Source: Halomonas sp. A40-4 (GTDB lineage Bacteria > Pseudomonadota > Gammaproteobacteria > Pseudomonadales > Halomonadaceae). Taken from it: a stretch of DNA of 64,000 nucleotides. The stretch lies in contig NZ_CP065230.1 of assembly GCF_015767635.1 (NCBI RefSeq), forward strand, positions 124,001 through 188,000. Reading direction: 5' to 3'. Below are positions 55,188-64,000 of this stretch, in pieces. Under the pieces are notes generated by a model. It saw only the letters and a list, made by a program, of their open reading frames with translations. It made no database searches and was not told where the DNA came from. Numbering within the stretch: the first letter of the stretch is position 1; the number at the start of each line of letters is the position of its first letter. Both the position numbers and the translations under genes were made by a program.

Positions 55188-55622
55188 ATGAAACTCAATA
55201 CCTTGAGCCCGGCAGCGGGCTCTAAACACGCTGCAAAGCGCGTTGGTCGTGGTATCGGTTCCGGTCTGGGCAAGACCGGTGGCCGAGGCCACAAAGGTCA
55301 GAAAGCACGCAGCGGTGGCAGCGTCAAGCCAGGTTTCGAAGGCGGTCAGATGCCGTTGCAGCGTCGTCTGCCGAAATTTGGTTTCACCTCGGCCAAGTCG
55401 ATGGTCTCGGAAGAGGTTCGCCTGGCTGAGCTGGCCCAAGTGGCCGGCGAAGAGGTGACACTCGAGACGCTGAAGCAGGCAAACGTGCTGAAGGATGCAA
55501 CGCTACACGCGAAGATCATCCTTTCTGGCGAACTGAAAAAAGCGGTTACCGTTCGCGGCATCAAGGTCACCAAAGGTGCCCGTGAAGCGATCGAAGCCGC
55601 TGGCGGCAAGGTAGAGGACTAA
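55188..55622 (+). CDS. rplO: Large ribosomal subunit protein L15
   Basis: 144 residues. Glycine-rich N-terminal extension ([20 protein letters not shown]) and the globular C-terminal domain. Late assembly protein. The secY ATG follows the stop directly. Confidence 0.97.
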   Translation: MKLNTLSPAAGSKHAAKRVGRGIGSGLGKTGGRGHKGQKARSGGSVKPGFEGGQMPLQRRLPKFGFTSAKSMVSEEVRLAELAQVAGEEVTLETLKQANVLKDATLHAKIILSGELKKAVTVRGIKVTKGAREAIEAAGGKVED

Positions 55623-56954
55623 ATGGCCAAGTCAGGAAACATGCCGGCGATGGGCAGCGGTCTGAGTGAACTGTGGGCGCGTTTGCGCTTCGTGCTCCTC
55701 GCCATCGTGGTGTACCGTATTGGTGCCCACATTCCCGTTCCCGGTATCAATCCTGACCAGCTTGCTGCCTTGTTCAGGGAGCAACAGGGCACCATTCTGG
55801 GCATGTTCAACATGTTCTCGGGTGGTGCGCTGGAGCGCATGAGTGTCCTCGCCCTGGGCATAATGCCCTATATTTCGGCGTCGATTATCATGCAGCTGAT
55901 GACTGCGGTCTCTCCCCATCTTGAACAGCTCAAGAAGGAAGGTGAGGCCGGCCGCCGCAAGATTAGCCAGTACACCCGCTACGGTACGGTGCTACTGGCG
56001 TTTATTCAGGCTGTCGGTATGTCTGTCGGTCTGGCTAGCCAGGGTATCGCGTACACCGCTGACTTCAGCTTCTATTTTACCGCCGTGATTACGTTCGTAT
56101 CGGGTGCGGTATTCATGATGTGGCTAGGTGAGCAAATTACCGAGAAAGGCATTGGCAACGGTATTTCGTTGCTGATCTTTGCCGGTATTGTGGCTGGGCT
56201 GCCCAGTGCGGCAGGTCAGGCGTTTGAATTGGCTCGCAACGAAGGGGCCTGGAACGTACTGCCACTGTTAGCGCTATCGGCACTGGGTATCGCGACTGTT
56301 GCGTTCGTGGTGTTCATTGAACGCGGTCAACGCCGCCTTAAAGTGAATTACCCGCGGCGCCAGGTCGGCAACAAGATGTATGCAGGGCAAAGCAGCTACC
56401 TGCCATTGAAAGTGAACATGGCGGGGGTCATTCCAGCCATTTTCGCCTCCAGTATCCTGCTCTTCCCGGCTTCAATCGGCCAATGGGTGGGTTCAGGTGA
56501 TGGCATGGAGTGGTTGCAGCGTGCCTCGCAAGCATTAGGTCCCGGCCAACCGCTTTACATCTTGCTTTTTGGGGCGGCAGTGGTATTCTTCTGCTTCTTT
56601 TACACAGCGCTGGTCTTCAACCCCAAGGACGTAGCTGACAATCTGAAAAAGTCAGGTGCATTCCTGCCGGGTATTCGTCCTGGCGAGCAGACCGCTCGCT
56701 ATATTGACAAGGTCATGACGCGTTTAACGTTGTTTGGTGCCTTGTACATCACTGCGGTTTCCTTGATGCCCCAGTTCCTGATCGTAGCGTGGAACGTACC
56801 GTTCTTCTTTGGTGGTACCTCGCTTCTGATCGTGGTCGTGGTCATCATGGACTTCATGGCCCAGGTGCAATCGCATCTCATGTCGCATCAATATGACTCA
56901 GTGATGAAGAAGTCCAACCTGAAAGGCTACGGTAGTGGCGGCATCATGCGCTAA
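55623..56954 (+). CDS. secY: Preprotein translocase subunit SecY
   Basis: 443 residues, the E. coli length, with ten membrane helices. The plug/pore ring regions ([17 protein letters not shown]), the conserved cytoplasmic loop ([20 protein letters not shown]) and the last loop with [17 protein letters not shown] are present. It forms the protein-conducting channel with SecE. Confidence 0.97.
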   Translation: MAKSGNMPAMGSGLSELWARLRFVLLAIVVYRIGAHIPVPGINPDQLAALFREQQGTILGMFNMFSGGALERMSVLALGIMPYISASIIMQLMTAVSPHLEQLKKEGEAGRRKISQYTRYGTVLLAFIQAVGMSVGLASQGIAYTADFSFYFTAVITFVSGAVFMMWLGEQITEKGIGNGISLLIFAGIVAGLPSAAGQAFELARNEGAWNVLPLLALSALGIATVAFVVFIERGQRRLKVNYPRRQVGNKMYAGQSSYLPLKVNMAGVIPAIFASSILLFPASIGQWVGSGDGMEWLQRASQALGPGQPLYILLFGAAVVFFCFFYTALVFNPKDVADNLKKSGAFLPGIRPGEQTARYIDKVMTRLTLFGALYITAVSLMPQFLIVAWNVPFFFGGTSLLIVVVVIMDFMAQVQSHLMSHQYDSVMKKSNLKGYGSGGIMR

Positions 56955-56983
56955 GGCGCCTGCCGTCCGTATTGGAGAGAACG

Positions 56984-57097
56984 ATGAAAGTTCGAGCTTC
57001 CGTAAAGAAAATGTGCCGTAACTGCAAGATTATTCGTCGCAATGGCGCAGTCCGCGTCATCTGCATCGAACCGCGGCACAAGCAGCGCCAGGGTTAA
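56984..57097 (+). CDS. rpmJ: Large ribosomal subunit protein L36 (zinc form)
   Basis: 37 residues, too short for a normal ORF cut-off, found in the gap after secY: ATG at 56984 with GGAGAG upstream, TAA at 57095-57097. The protein begins [20 protein letters not shown]; Cys11, Cys14, Cys27 and His32 form the zinc site, so it is the zinc-dependent paralogue type. The place after secY is the standard one at the end of the spc operon. Confidence 0.95.
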   Translation: MKVRASVKKMCRNCKIIRRNGAVRVICIEPRHKQRQG

Positions 57098-57124
57098 TTT
57101 CCTGGTCTGTATTAAGCGGGTGCC

Positions 57125-57164
57125 GGCATACCCCTTGCCTTCGGGTGTACAAAGGGGGTATGCT
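57125..57164 (+). promoter_or_regulatory. Hairpin and candidate alpha-operon promoter
   Basis: GCATACCCC (57126-57134) pairs with GGGGTATGC (57155-57163). The same stretch contains TTGCCT (57135-57140), 18 bases, TATGCT (57159-57164), a weak sigma-70 pattern 57 bases before rpsM. Either spc-to-alpha attenuation or an alpha promoter is possible; S4 represses this operon near here in E. coli. Confidence 0.4.
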
Positions 57165-57220
57165 GTTGCGCCTTTTAAAGATGATTAACGAGCAAGCCGC
57201 TCAAATTTCGGAGTAAGCTG

Positions 57221-57577
57221 ATGGCCCGTATTGCAGGCGTCAATATCCCGGACAACAAGCATGCGGCGATCTCGCTGACCTATATCTTCGGGATTGGCCG
57301 TACACGTGCAGAGCACATCTGTGTTGCTGCCGGTATCGCGCCGACTGCCAAGATCCAGGACCTGTCTTCTGAAGAAGTCGACACCCTGCGTTCTGAAGTT
57401 GGTAAGTACACCGTAGAGGGCGACCTTCGTCGTGATGTCACGCTTAACATTAAGCGTCTCATGGACTTAGGTTGTTTCCGTGGTCTGCGTCATCGTCGTA
57501 GTCTTCCGCTGCGTGGTCAGCGGACTAAGACTAACGCGCGTACCCGTAAGGGCCCGCGTAAGCCGATCCGCAAATAA
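57221..57577 (+). CDS. rpsM: Small ribosomal subunit protein S13
   Basis: 118 residues. [20 protein letters not shown], the [20 protein letters not shown] segment contacting tRNA, and a basic tail. It bridges to L5 across the subunits. First gene of the alpha operon. Confidence 0.97.
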   Translation: MARIAGVNIPDNKHAAISLTYIFGIGRTRAEHICVAAGIAPTAKIQDLSSEEVDTLRSEVGKYTVEGDLRRDVTLNIKRLMDLGCFRGLRHRRSLPLRGQRTKTNARTRKGPRKPIRK

Positions 57578-57616
57578 CACGCACGTTCTGGCGTAAAGAC
57601 AGGAATAGACATCAAC

Positions 57617-58003
57617 ATGGCTAACCCGCGTAGTAACCGTAAAAAGGTTAAAAAGCAGGTAGTGGATGCCGTAGCGCATATCCATGCCTCTTTTAACAAC
57701 ACGATCGTGACGATCACAGACCGCCAGGGCAACGCTCTGTCATGGGCGACTGCCGGTGGTTCGGGTTTTCGTGGTTCTCGCAAGAGCACCCCGTTCGCTG
57801 CTCAAGTGGCAAGTGAACGTGCAGCAACTGCTGCAGCCGAGTATGGTGTGAAAAACGTAGACGTGCTGGTCAAAGGCCCAGGTCCCGGTCGTGAATCCGC
57901 CGTGCGCGCACTGAATGCCGCCGGCTTCCGCGTGCAAAGCATTATCGACGCGACGCCCATCCCCCATAATGGCTGCCGTCCGCCGAAGAAACGCCGCGTT
58001 TAA
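57617..58003 (+). CDS. rpsK: Small ribosomal subunit protein S11
   Basis: 128 residues. [20 protein letters not shown] and [13 protein letters not shown] at the C terminus are diagnostic. Part of the platform that holds the Shine-Dalgarno helix. Confidence 0.97.
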   Translation: MANPRSNRKKVKKQVVDAVAHIHASFNNTIVTITDRQGNALSWATAGGSGFRGSRKSTPFAAQVASERAATAAAEYGVKNVDVLVKGPGPGRESAVRALNAAGFRVQSIIDATPIPHNGCRPPKKRRV

Positions 58004-58015
58004 GGAGACAGATTC

Positions 58016-58636
58016 ATGGCTCGTTATATTGGACCGAAGTGCAAACTGTCTCGTCGTGAAGGCACCGACCTCTTTTTGAAGAGTGGTGTGACTCCCTTCG
58101 AGAAAAAGTGTAAATCCGAGCAGATTCCGGGTGTACACGGCCAGCGCCGTCAACGTCTTTCAGACTACGGCTTGCAGCTTCGCGAGAAGCAAAAAGTACG
58201 TCGTATGTACGGCGTACTCGAAAAACAGTTCCGTAACTACTACAAAGAAGCCGCTCGCCTGAAAGGCGCGACCGGCGAAGTATTGTTGCAGTTGCTCGAA
58301 TCCCGACTGGATAACGTCGTCTACCGTATGGGCTTCGGCTCGACTCGCTCTGAAGCGCGTCAGCTGGTCAGCCACAAGGCGATTAGCGTGAACGGTCGCA
58401 GCGTTAACATAGCTTCCTATCAAGTGAAGCCGGGCGACGTTGTTTCCATTCGCGAAAAGGCGAAGAACCAGGCTCGCATTCAAAACGCGTTGTCCATTGC
58501 GGCCAACCGTGGTGATGTGGCGTGGATCGAAACCGACGCCAAGAAGATGGAAGGCACTTTCAAGGCTCTGCCTGAACGCGGTGACCTGTCTGCCGACATC
58601 AACGAAAACCTGATCGTCGAGCTGTACTCCAAGTAA
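58016..58636 (+). CDS. rpsD: Small ribosomal subunit protein S4
   Basis: 206 residues as in E. coli. The S4 RNA-binding domain contains [20 protein letters not shown] and [19 protein letters not shown]. It initiates small subunit assembly and, in E. coli, represses the alpha operon. Confidence 0.97.
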   Translation: MARYIGPKCKLSRREGTDLFLKSGVTPFEKKCKSEQIPGVHGQRRQRLSDYGLQLREKQKVRRMYGVLEKQFRNYYKEAARLKGATGEVLLQLLESRLDNVVYRMGFGSTRSEARQLVSHKAISVNGRSVNIASYQVKPGDVVSIREKAKNQARIQNALSIAANRGDVAWIETDAKKMEGTFKALPERGDLSADINENLIVELYSK

Positions 58637-58656
58637 GCAGTTTTCTGTTTCTTGTC

Positions 58657-58689
58657 GACCTGGTGCCGGTTTAAGGCCAGCACCAGGTC
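58657..58689 (+). promoter_or_regulatory. Strong hairpin in the rpsD-rpoA spacer
   Basis: GACCTGGTGC (58657-58666) pairs perfectly with GCACCAGGTC (58680-58689) around a 13-base loop that can add GG/CC pairs. No T-tract follows. Located 20 bases after rpsD and 45 before rpoA; it may balance rpoA expression or protect or process the mRNA. Confidence 0.6.
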
Positions 58690-58734
58690 GTACCGAGTAC
58701 CAAGTATCCGTTTGGCAGCCTGAAAGGTGTTCAT

Positions 58735-59730
58735 ATGCAGCGTTCAGTGACAGAGTTTCTCCGTCCTCGTGACATCAAGGTCGAAGAAATCAGCGCACAT
58801 CATGCCAAGATCGTACTCGAACCGTTCGAGCGCGGCTTTGGCCACACCCTGGGGAATGCACTGCGTCGCATTCTGCTTTCATCCATGCCCGGCTGTGCCG
58901 TGGTAGAGGCTGAGATTGCGGGTGTCGAGCACGAATATAGTGCTCTCGAAGGGGTGCAGGAAGATGTCATTGAAATCCTCCTGAACTTGAAAGATGTTGC
59001 GATCAAGATGCACAGCCGCGATGAGGCGGTGCTCTCGCTGAACAAGCAGGGCCCAGCCGTCGTCACCGCTGGCGACATTGCACTTGATCATAGCGTCGAA
59101 ATCGTCAACCCGGACCACGTCATTGCACACGTCAATGAAGGTGCCGAGCTGAAGATTCAGCTTAAGGTAGCACTGGGTCGTGGCTACGAACCGGCTGACG
59201 CTCGTGGCTCTGATGAAGAGTCCCGTGCCATTGGCCGCCTGCAGCTGGATGCTACCTTCAGCCCTGTCCGCCGAGTTTCCTATGCGGTCGAAGCTGCTCG
59301 TGTCGAACAGCGGACCGACCTCGATAAGCTGATTATCGATCTGGAAACCGACGGTACTCTGGATCCGGAAGAGGCTATCCGCCGCAGTGCGACCATCCTG
59401 CAAGAGCAGCTGGCCGCCTTCGTCGACCTGGAAGCAGATAAAGAGCAGGAAGTCGAAGAGGAAGAGGATCACGTTGATCCGATCCTATTGCGCCCCGTAG
59501 ACGATCTTGAGTTGACCGTTCGCAGCGCGAACTGCCTGAAAGCCGAGAATATCTATTATATCGGTGATCTGATTCAGCGCACTGAAGTTGAGCTGTTGAA
59601 GACCCCGAACCTCGGTAAAAAGTCCTTGAATGAAATCAAGGATGTATTGGCGGCGCGCGGCTTGTCCCTCGGCATGCGGTTGGAAAATTGGCCGCCGGCT
59701 AGCCTGAAGGACGACAAGGCCTCCGCGTGA
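58735..59730 (+). CDS. rpoA: RNA polymerase alpha subunit
   Basis: 331 residues (329 in E. coli). The N-terminal assembly domain has [20 protein letters not shown]; an acidic linker ([14 protein letters not shown]) leads to the C-terminal domain with [20 protein letters not shown] and the helix-hairpin-helix region [15 protein letters not shown], which contacts UP elements and activators. Confidence 0.98.
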   Translation: MQRSVTEFLRPRDIKVEEISAHHAKIVLEPFERGFGHTLGNALRRILLSSMPGCAVVEAEIAGVEHEYSALEGVQEDVIEILLNLKDVAIKMHSRDEAVLSLNKQGPAVVTAGDIALDHSVEIVNPDHVIAHVNEGAELKIQLKVALGRGYEPADARGSDEESRAIGRLQLDATFSPVRRVSYAVEAARVEQRTDLDKLIIDLETDGTLDPEEAIRRSATILQEQLAAFVDLEADKEQEVEEEEDHVDPILLRPVDDLELTVRSANCLKAENIYYIGDLIQRTEVELLKTPNLGKKSLNEIKDVLAARGLSLGMRLENWPPASLKDDKASA

Positions 59731-59769
59731 GTGTCGACTCGAGTCCCAGTTTGGTAAGGAATTACAACC

Positions 59770-60156
59770 ATGCGTCATCGTAAGAGTGGTCGTCATCTGA
59801 ATCGTACCAGCTCGCATCGGCAGGCCATGTTCAAGAACATGTCTGTCTCGCTGGTCGAACATGAAGTTATCAAGACAACCCTGCCCAAAGCCAAGGAGCT
59901 GCGTCGCGTCATCGAGCCGCTGATCACCTTGTCTAAGCAGGATAGCGTTGCCAACCGCCGTTTGGCATTTGCCCGCACGCGCTCCAAAGAAGCCGTCGGC
60001 AAACTGTTCAACGAGTTGGGTCCGCGTTACGCCGAGCGTCCGGGCGGTTATGTCCGTATTCTCAAGTGCGGTTATCGTACCGGCGACAATGCGCCCATGG
60101 CATTCGTTGAGCTTGTCGATCGTCCGGTGATTGAAGAGGCCGTTGCAGAAGAGTAA
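59770..60156 (+). CDS. rplQ: Large ribosomal subunit protein L17
   Basis: 128 residues. [20 protein letters not shown] at the start and [20 protein letters not shown] are diagnostic. Last gene of the alpha operon, followed by a terminator. Confidence 0.97.
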   Translation: MRHRKSGRHLNRTSSHRQAMFKNMSVSLVEHEVIKTTLPKAKELRRVIEPLITLSKQDSVANRRLAFARTRSKEAVGKLFNELGPRYAERPGGYVRILKCGYRTGDNAPMAFVELVDRPVIEEAVAEE

Positions 60157-60184
60157 TTCCCTTTTGCTACACCTCGTCAACGCC

Positions 60185-60214
60185 AAAACCGACCCCTTGT
60201 GGGTCGGTTTTTTT
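60185..60214 (+). terminator. Rho-independent terminator of the alpha operon
   Basis: AAAACCGACCC / GGGTCGGTTTT stem, five-base loop, seven T residues in a row, 29 bases after rplQ. Confidence 0.93.
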
Positions 60215-60315
60215 ATGGTGCCGATTAGCCAGTTCAACGTATATACTCAATGCATTAGCCTGAAGTAAAGGCCACTATCACGGCGCTGTTATAAAACAAA
60301 ATGTCAGGGGGACGT

Positions 60316-61650
60316 ATGATAGCGAGACAATGTCGGCGAGCCGTATCCATCAGAGCGGTATCGTTGTTGATAGGGGTATTGTTCATTGTCATGGCTCTAC
60401 CCCTGCAAGCGGCTAACCCACGCTATGCGGGGATGGTCGTCGACCTCGATCAAGGTGAAGTACTGTATTCGGAAAATGCGGATGCTCGCCGTTACCCTGC
60501 CTCGCTGACCAAGGTCATGACCCTCTATCTGGCCTTTGAAGCGCTAGAAGAAGGGCGATTGCAGCTGGACCAACCGCTGCCGGTGTCGTCCCAGGCGGCG
60601 TCCATGCCTGCAACAAAGTTATGGCTTTCCCCCGGCAGCTCGATTCTGGTCGATGAAGCAATTCGTGCGCTCGCTGTCCGCTCGGCCAATGACGTAGCGG
60701 TCGTCATGGCAGAGGCGTTGGGGGGTAGCGAACGTCGCTTTGCCCAGTTGATGACGGAAAAAGCCCGCGAACTGGGAATGCGCCATACCACCTTCCGCAA
60801 TGCCTCGGGGCTTCCCGATGATCGGCAGGTCACCACGGCGCGCGACATGGTCACGCTTGCGGTACGTGTAATGCGGGATTTCCCCGAGTACTATCACTAT
60901 TTTGGTCTTCAGGCGTTCACTTACCGCGGCACTCGGCACACCAGTCACAACCGACTGGTACGTGACTACCCCGGGGCCGATGGCTTGAAAACCGGTTTTA
61001 TACGCGCTTCAGGCTTCAACGTGATTACCACGGCCAAGCGCGGTGACCGGCGCTTGATGGCTATTGTGATGGGCGGATTTACCGCTCAGTCCCGGGATAA
61101 GCACATGGCAAATCTGCTGGATCGGGGCTTTGCCCGTGCAGCCCTCCTTGATAAGTCGAACTGGCTGGCCGACCTTGAATTTTCTGAAGAATACATGGCC
61201 TTTTCCCCAGCACCTTCTCATACGCCCGCGCCGTCGCCGACGCCAACACCCGCACCGGTCGAATCTTCACCCGTTGTCGCGTCTTACTCGCCTGAAACAG
61301 CTCCATTTGAACCGCCGGGCGTGGCAGCACAAGCTCCAGAACCACGAACGGATCCCTTGCAGGCCTTTATCGACCGCGAGCGCGCTATGGCATCCCGTGC
61401 CGCAGGTGGCTGGGGTATTCAAGTAGGCGCTTTCAGTCAGGAAGATCAAGCCCAGCGCTATGCACGTGAAGCTGCCGCGTACTTGCCACGTGACCTCGAT
61501 GGTCAAGTGGCGATAGACGACACCTCCGTAGGTCAGAACCCGATATTTCGTGCCCGGCTGATGGCGCTGGAAGAACAACAGGCACATCAGGCATGCGAAC
61601 AGCTGCGCTCGCGGGGAATGGACTGTATGGTCGTTAACGCCAGCCTGTAG
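60316..61650 (+). CDS. D-alanyl-D-alanine carboxypeptidase with C-terminal SPOR domain
   Basis: 444 residues from the ATG at 60316, picked for the AGGGGG four bases upstream; an ATG at 60301 would add five residues. An N-terminal signal/membrane segment (residues 14-35) is followed by the peptidase S11 domain with SLTK (63-66, nucleophile Ser63), a SAN motif and GLKTG. A proline-rich linker rich in P-x-P repeats leads to a SPOR domain (about 371-444, WGIQVGAFSQEDQAQRYARE) that binds denuded glycan at division septa. The usual PBP5 C-terminal domain and amphipathic anchor are absent. It trims the fifth residue of peptidoglycan stem peptides. Confidence 0.9.
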   Translation: MIARQCRRAVSIRAVSLLIGVLFIVMALPLQAANPRYAGMVVDLDQGEVLYSENADARRYPASLTKVMTLYLAFEALEEGRLQLDQPLPVSSQAASMPATKLWLSPGSSILVDEAIRALAVRSANDVAVVMAEALGGSERRFAQLMTEKARELGMRHTTFRNASGLPDDRQVTTARDMVTLAVRVMRDFPEYYHYFGLQAFTYRGTRHTSHNRLVRDYPGADGLKTGFIRASGFNVITTAKRGDRRLMAIVMGGFTAQSRDKHMANLLDRGFARAALLDKSNWLADLEFSEEYMAFSPAPSHTPAPSPTPTPAPVESSPVVASYSPETAPFEPPGVAAQAPEPRTDPLQAFIDRERAMASRAAGGWGIQVGAFSQEDQAQRYAREAAAYLPRDLDGQVAIDDTSVGQNPIFRARLMALEEQQAHQACEQLRSRGMDCMVVNASL

Positions 61651-61665
61651 CATTGAAAAGAGCCC

Positions 61666-61699
61666 AAAACCCCGCCAAAGGCTCTTTGGCGGGGTTTTT
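61666..61699 (+). terminator. Rho-independent terminator after the carboxypeptidase gene
   Basis: AAAACCCCGCCAAAG / CTTTGGCGGGGTTTTT with a very short loop, 15 bases after the stop. It is nearly symmetrical and could act on both strands. Confidence 0.9.
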
Positions 61700-61722
61700 A
61701 CTTTTCAGATCATCAATTCGAG

Positions 61723-61890
61723 CTAGCAGCCTGTCGGACTTAACACTGATCTACTGCGAATCCCGGTATTTTGGCCAACTTTATTCGATCGATTTCGTTA
61801 AATAGCGCGCTATTCGCCTCAATCGATCGATAAATTTGGCTCAAAATCCGTGCTTCTCGCGACGATCGGTCAAGCCCGACAGGCTGCTAG
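61723..61890. mobile_element. 168-bp fold-back (MITE-like) element
   Basis: A non-coding segment whose two ends, CTAGCAGCCTGTCGG and CCGACAGGCTGCTAG, are perfect inverted repeats. The two halves remain complementary inward with mismatches: TTTTGGCCAA...TCGATCGATT on the left mirrors AATCGATCGATAAATTTGGC on the right, meeting at AATAGCGCGCTATT. Terminal CTAG on each side may be a 4-bp target duplication. It lies between a terminator and the EamA gene. The parent insertion sequence is not in the window. Confidence 0.75.
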
Positions 61891-61909
61891 GAAATAAAAG
61901 GAGACGGCG

Positions 61910-62785
61910 GTGACGACGTCGCTGAAAGGCATACTTTGCATGTGTACGGGGGTGCTGTTCCTGGCACTGGGGGACGCCGTCTCCAAGTGGCTAGGCGAGG
62001 TGCACTCACCACTGCAGATCATCTTCTTTAGGGCGCTGATCTCGCTACCGCTGATTGCCCTGCTTGCCCACTTTGCTGGCGGCTTGCGCAAGTTACGGAC
62101 CCGGCGACCGGGGGTGCACCTGCTACGCGGCTTGATCTATACCGCTACCATGGTCTGTTTCGTATGGGGTTTGACGCTATTACCGCTGGCTGAAGCCACG
62201 GCGATAGCCTTTGTCGCGCCGCTGTTTGTCACCGTGCTGTCGGTGCCGTTGCTGGGAGAACGTATTGAACCTCCGGTGCTTATTGCCTCACTGTTGGGGT
62301 TTGTCGGAGTGCTGATTATTGTTCGCCCTAACAGTGATGCCTTTCAACTGGGCGCCGTGGTGTTGGTGGGAGCGGCGCTGTTCTATGCCCTGATGATGAT
62401 TACCGCACGCCGCTACGGGGGCCGTGAGCACCTTTGGGCGATGCTTTTCTACATGACCTCTGTGCCCTTGGTGGTGACGGGGCTGACCTTGCCTTGGGTT
62501 TGGCAGACGCCGCTGCCCTGGCACTGGCTGGGCTTTTTGGCGTCTGGCGTTCTGGGGGTAGGTGCGACGGCGTTTATTACCCTGGCATTTCGCTTCGCTC
62601 CCGCGGCGATAGCCGCCCCGTTTGATTACACCGCCATGCTCTGGGCAGTGCTGCTCGGCTGGTGGTTCTGGGGCGAACTGCCGGACCTCTGGGTATGGGT
62701 GGGCAGTGCCTTGATCATGGCGAGCGGCCTGGCGATTGCCTATCACGACCGTCGAACGACGTTAAAGCGGCGCCCAACGGCCTAG
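61910..62785 (+). CDS. EamA/DMT-superfamily transporter
   Basis: 291 residues with about ten membrane helices in two EamA repeats (FLALGDAVSKWLGEVHSPLQ in the first, FAPAAIAAPFDYTAMLWAVL in the second). The GTG at 61910 has AAGGAGACGGCG upstream. Members export amino acids, metabolites or related small molecules; the substrate cannot be read from sequence. The MITE-like element lies immediately upstream, so the promoter may be in or beyond it. It converges with thiE 9 bases away. Confidence 0.85.
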   Translation: MTTSLKGILCMCTGVLFLALGDAVSKWLGEVHSPLQIIFFRALISLPLIALLAHFAGGLRKLRTRRPGVHLLRGLIYTATMVCFVWGLTLLPLAEATAIAFVAPLFVTVLSVPLLGERIEPPVLIASLLGFVGVLIIVRPNSDAFQLGAVVLVGAALFYALMMITARRYGGREHLWAMLFYMTSVPLVVTGLTLPWVWQTPLPWHWLGFLASGVLGVGATAFITLAFRFAPAAIAAPFDYTAMLWAVLLGWWFWGELPDLWVWVGSALIMASGLAIAYHDRRTTLKRRPTA

Positions 62786-62794
62786 TACCGACTC

Positions 62795-63406
62795 TTAACG
62801 CCGGAAGGCGCGAGCCGCTGCCTCAGGGTCGGGCTGCCCGCAAATCGCCGAGATGACCGCTAGCCCGTCAGCGCCTGCCCGCCGTATCGCGCTCACGTGG
62901 CTGGCATTCAGCCCGCCGATGGCCACGCTGGGTATCGGGCAATCCTTGATCAAGGAGGCGAGACCGCCAAAGCCAATCGGTTGGGCGTGATCCGCTTTGC
63001 TGGGGGTGGCAAAGATCGGCCCGATGCCGACGTAGTCAAGCTGATCAATGGGCGCGTCATGCAGTTGCTCAACGGTGTTGATCGAGAGCCCCAATATGGC
63101 CTTTGGCCCCATCCCAGCCCGGGCCTGGCGAACCGTCGCATCGCTCTGACCCACATGCAGCCCATCGGCCTGACTGGCAAGTGCCACCTCAAGGCGGTCG
63201 TTGATGATCAACGCCACCCCAGTGCCTGCCAGCAGGGCTTTCAAACGTCGTGCCTGGTCGATCATCTGTGCATCGCTTGCCTGCTTGTCGCGCAGTTGCA
63301 CCATGCTGACGCCGCCGCGGACCGCCTCGCTGACGGTATGCTCAAGACCATGGTGCTGGCAAAGGGTCGCGTCGGTGACCAGATAGAGCGACAGATCAAA
63401 GGGCAT
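62795..63406 (-). CDS. thiE: Thiamine-phosphate synthase
   Basis: 203 residues from the ATG at 63406 (GGGAGG upstream). TIM barrel with SLYLVTDATLCQ, VQLRDKQASDAQM, ALIINDRLEVALASQADGLH, VGQSD and YVGIGPIFATPSK, the diphosphate-binding and ThiE signature segments. It joins HMP-diphosphate and thiazole phosphate to thiamine phosphate. It overlaps thiM by 11 bases. Confidence 0.93.
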   Translation of the reverse strand: MPFDLSLYLVTDATLCQHHGLEHTVSEAVRGGVSMVQLRDKQASDAQMIDQARRLKALLAGTGVALIINDRLEVALASQADGLHVGQSDATVRQARAGMGPKAILGLSINTVEQLHDAPIDQLDYVGIGPIFATPSKADHAQPIGFGGLASLIKDCPIPSVAIGGLNASHVSAIRRAGADGLAVISAICGQPDPEAAARAFRR

Positions 63407-64000
63407 CGCTGACCTCCCGCTGGGCAAAGCGGTTAAGCTCATCAGGTGTCAGTTGGTAAAGCGCGTCCAACAAGGCAACGTAAAAGCTGCCGGGCCCCCT
63501 GGCAGCCTTGCCAGCACGCTCCCCGGCTGCCGCAAAGCACGCCACGGCGGCACTGCTGGCATTCAACGGCGCGTCCGGATTGGTGGCGACAAACGCGGCG
63601 ACCAGGGCGCTAAGCCCACAGCCCAAGGTCGTGACGCGGGGCATCAAAGGGTGGCCGCCATTGATCGAGTAGCAGACTCGTCCGTCGGTGACCCTGTCCC
63701 GCTCACCGGTCATGGCCACAATACACTGTTGCCGCTCGGCAAGTGCCATGGCGGCCGTTATGGCATCGTCGGTAGACGCGGTGGCATCAACCCCCCTGCC
63801 CTGGTGGGCCAGCCCATTGAGCGACAGTATTTCAGAGGCGTTGCCACGGATGACGCTGGGCTTAAGGGCTAACAGGTCGGCACAGACCGTCTGGCGATAA
63901 CGGGTCGCACCGACGGCGACGGGATCCAGTACCCAGGGCGTGCTGTGCTCGCGAGCCGTGCGCGCGGCAAGCAGCATGGCTTCCGCCCAGGGTGATGAAA
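63396..64000 (-). CDS. thiM: Hydroxyethylthiazole kinase (5' end outside window)
   Basis: The frame is open to the window edge (reading SSPWAEAMLLAARTA at the visible start), so the N-terminal part is missing. The kinase pattern is clear: TPWVLDPVAVGATRYR, the VIRGNASEILSL site and TTLGCGLSALVAAF with the GCG catalytic loop. ThiM phosphorylates the thiazole alcohol for salvage. It is transcribed before thiE and overlaps its start. Confidence 0.9.
   Translation of the reverse strand, partial: SSPWAEAMLLAARTAREHSTPWVLDPVAVGATRYRQTVCADLLALKPSVIRGNASEILSLNGLAHQGRGVDATASTDDAITAAMALAERQQCIVAMTGERDRVTDGRVCYSINGGHPLMPRVTTLGCGLSALVAAFVATNPDAPLNASSAAVACFAAAGERAGKAARGPGSFYVALLDALYQLTPDELNRFAQREVSDAL

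Overview
The window looks like a chromosomal segment of a Halomonas-like gammaproteobacterium (Halomonadaceae). Evidence: the pseudomonad/oceanospirillalean order birA-coaX-tRNA-secE-nusG-rplKAJL-rpoBC-rpsLG-fusA-tuf-S10/spc/alpha, GC-rich coding sequence, and acidic exported proteins such as the LivK-type binding protein, as expected of a moderate halophile. The assignment rests on gene order and protein character only. I see no phage, integrase, CRISPR array or full-length insertion sequence.

Layout. 1-3.2 kb: end of an RmlD/epimerase-like gene, a PlsC acyltransferase and the fabA-fabB pair for unsaturated fatty acids. 3.4-5.3 kb: a membrane PAS-GGDEF-EAL protein. 5.3-13.0 kb, minus strand: a tightly packed eight-gene operon, transcribed MerR regulator, photolyase, NTF2-like protein, SDR, FAD amine-oxidase-like protein, DUF1365, cyclopropane-synthase-like methyltransferase, DUF2878 membrane protein. 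It is preceded by TGTAC repeats that could be the MerR operator. A second FAD oxidoreductase and a divergent TIGR01777 epimerase adjoin it. I read this as a light or photo-oxidative stress operon combining DNA repair with membrane-lipid modification. 15.3-19.4 kb: rapA, an Lgt-like/thioredoxin fusion and a small membrane protein. 19.5-24.7 kb: a branched-chain amino-acid type ABC transporter (binding protein on plus; livG-F-H-M on minus). 24.9-28.7 kb: typA divergent from birA-coaX.

28.8-60.2 kb is the translation/transcription supercluster: tRNA-Tyr, -Gly, -Thr, -Trp; secE-nusG; rplKAJL-rpoBC; rpsL-rpsG-fusA-tuf; S10 operon; spc operon through secY and the 37-residue rpmJ; alpha operon rpsM-K-D-rpoA-rplQ. 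Several intergenic stretches hold RNA hairpins likely to be attenuators, autoregulatory leaders or processing sites. Two departures from the usual gammaproteobacterial layout stand out: no tufB between tRNA-Thr and tRNA-Trp, and a short S10 leader together with a structured 152-nt spacer between rpsJ and rplC.

60.3-64 kb: a D,D-carboxypeptidase with a C-terminal SPOR domain, a 168-bp fold-back MITE-like element, an EamA transporter, and thiE-thiM for thiamine salvage (thiM runs off the window).
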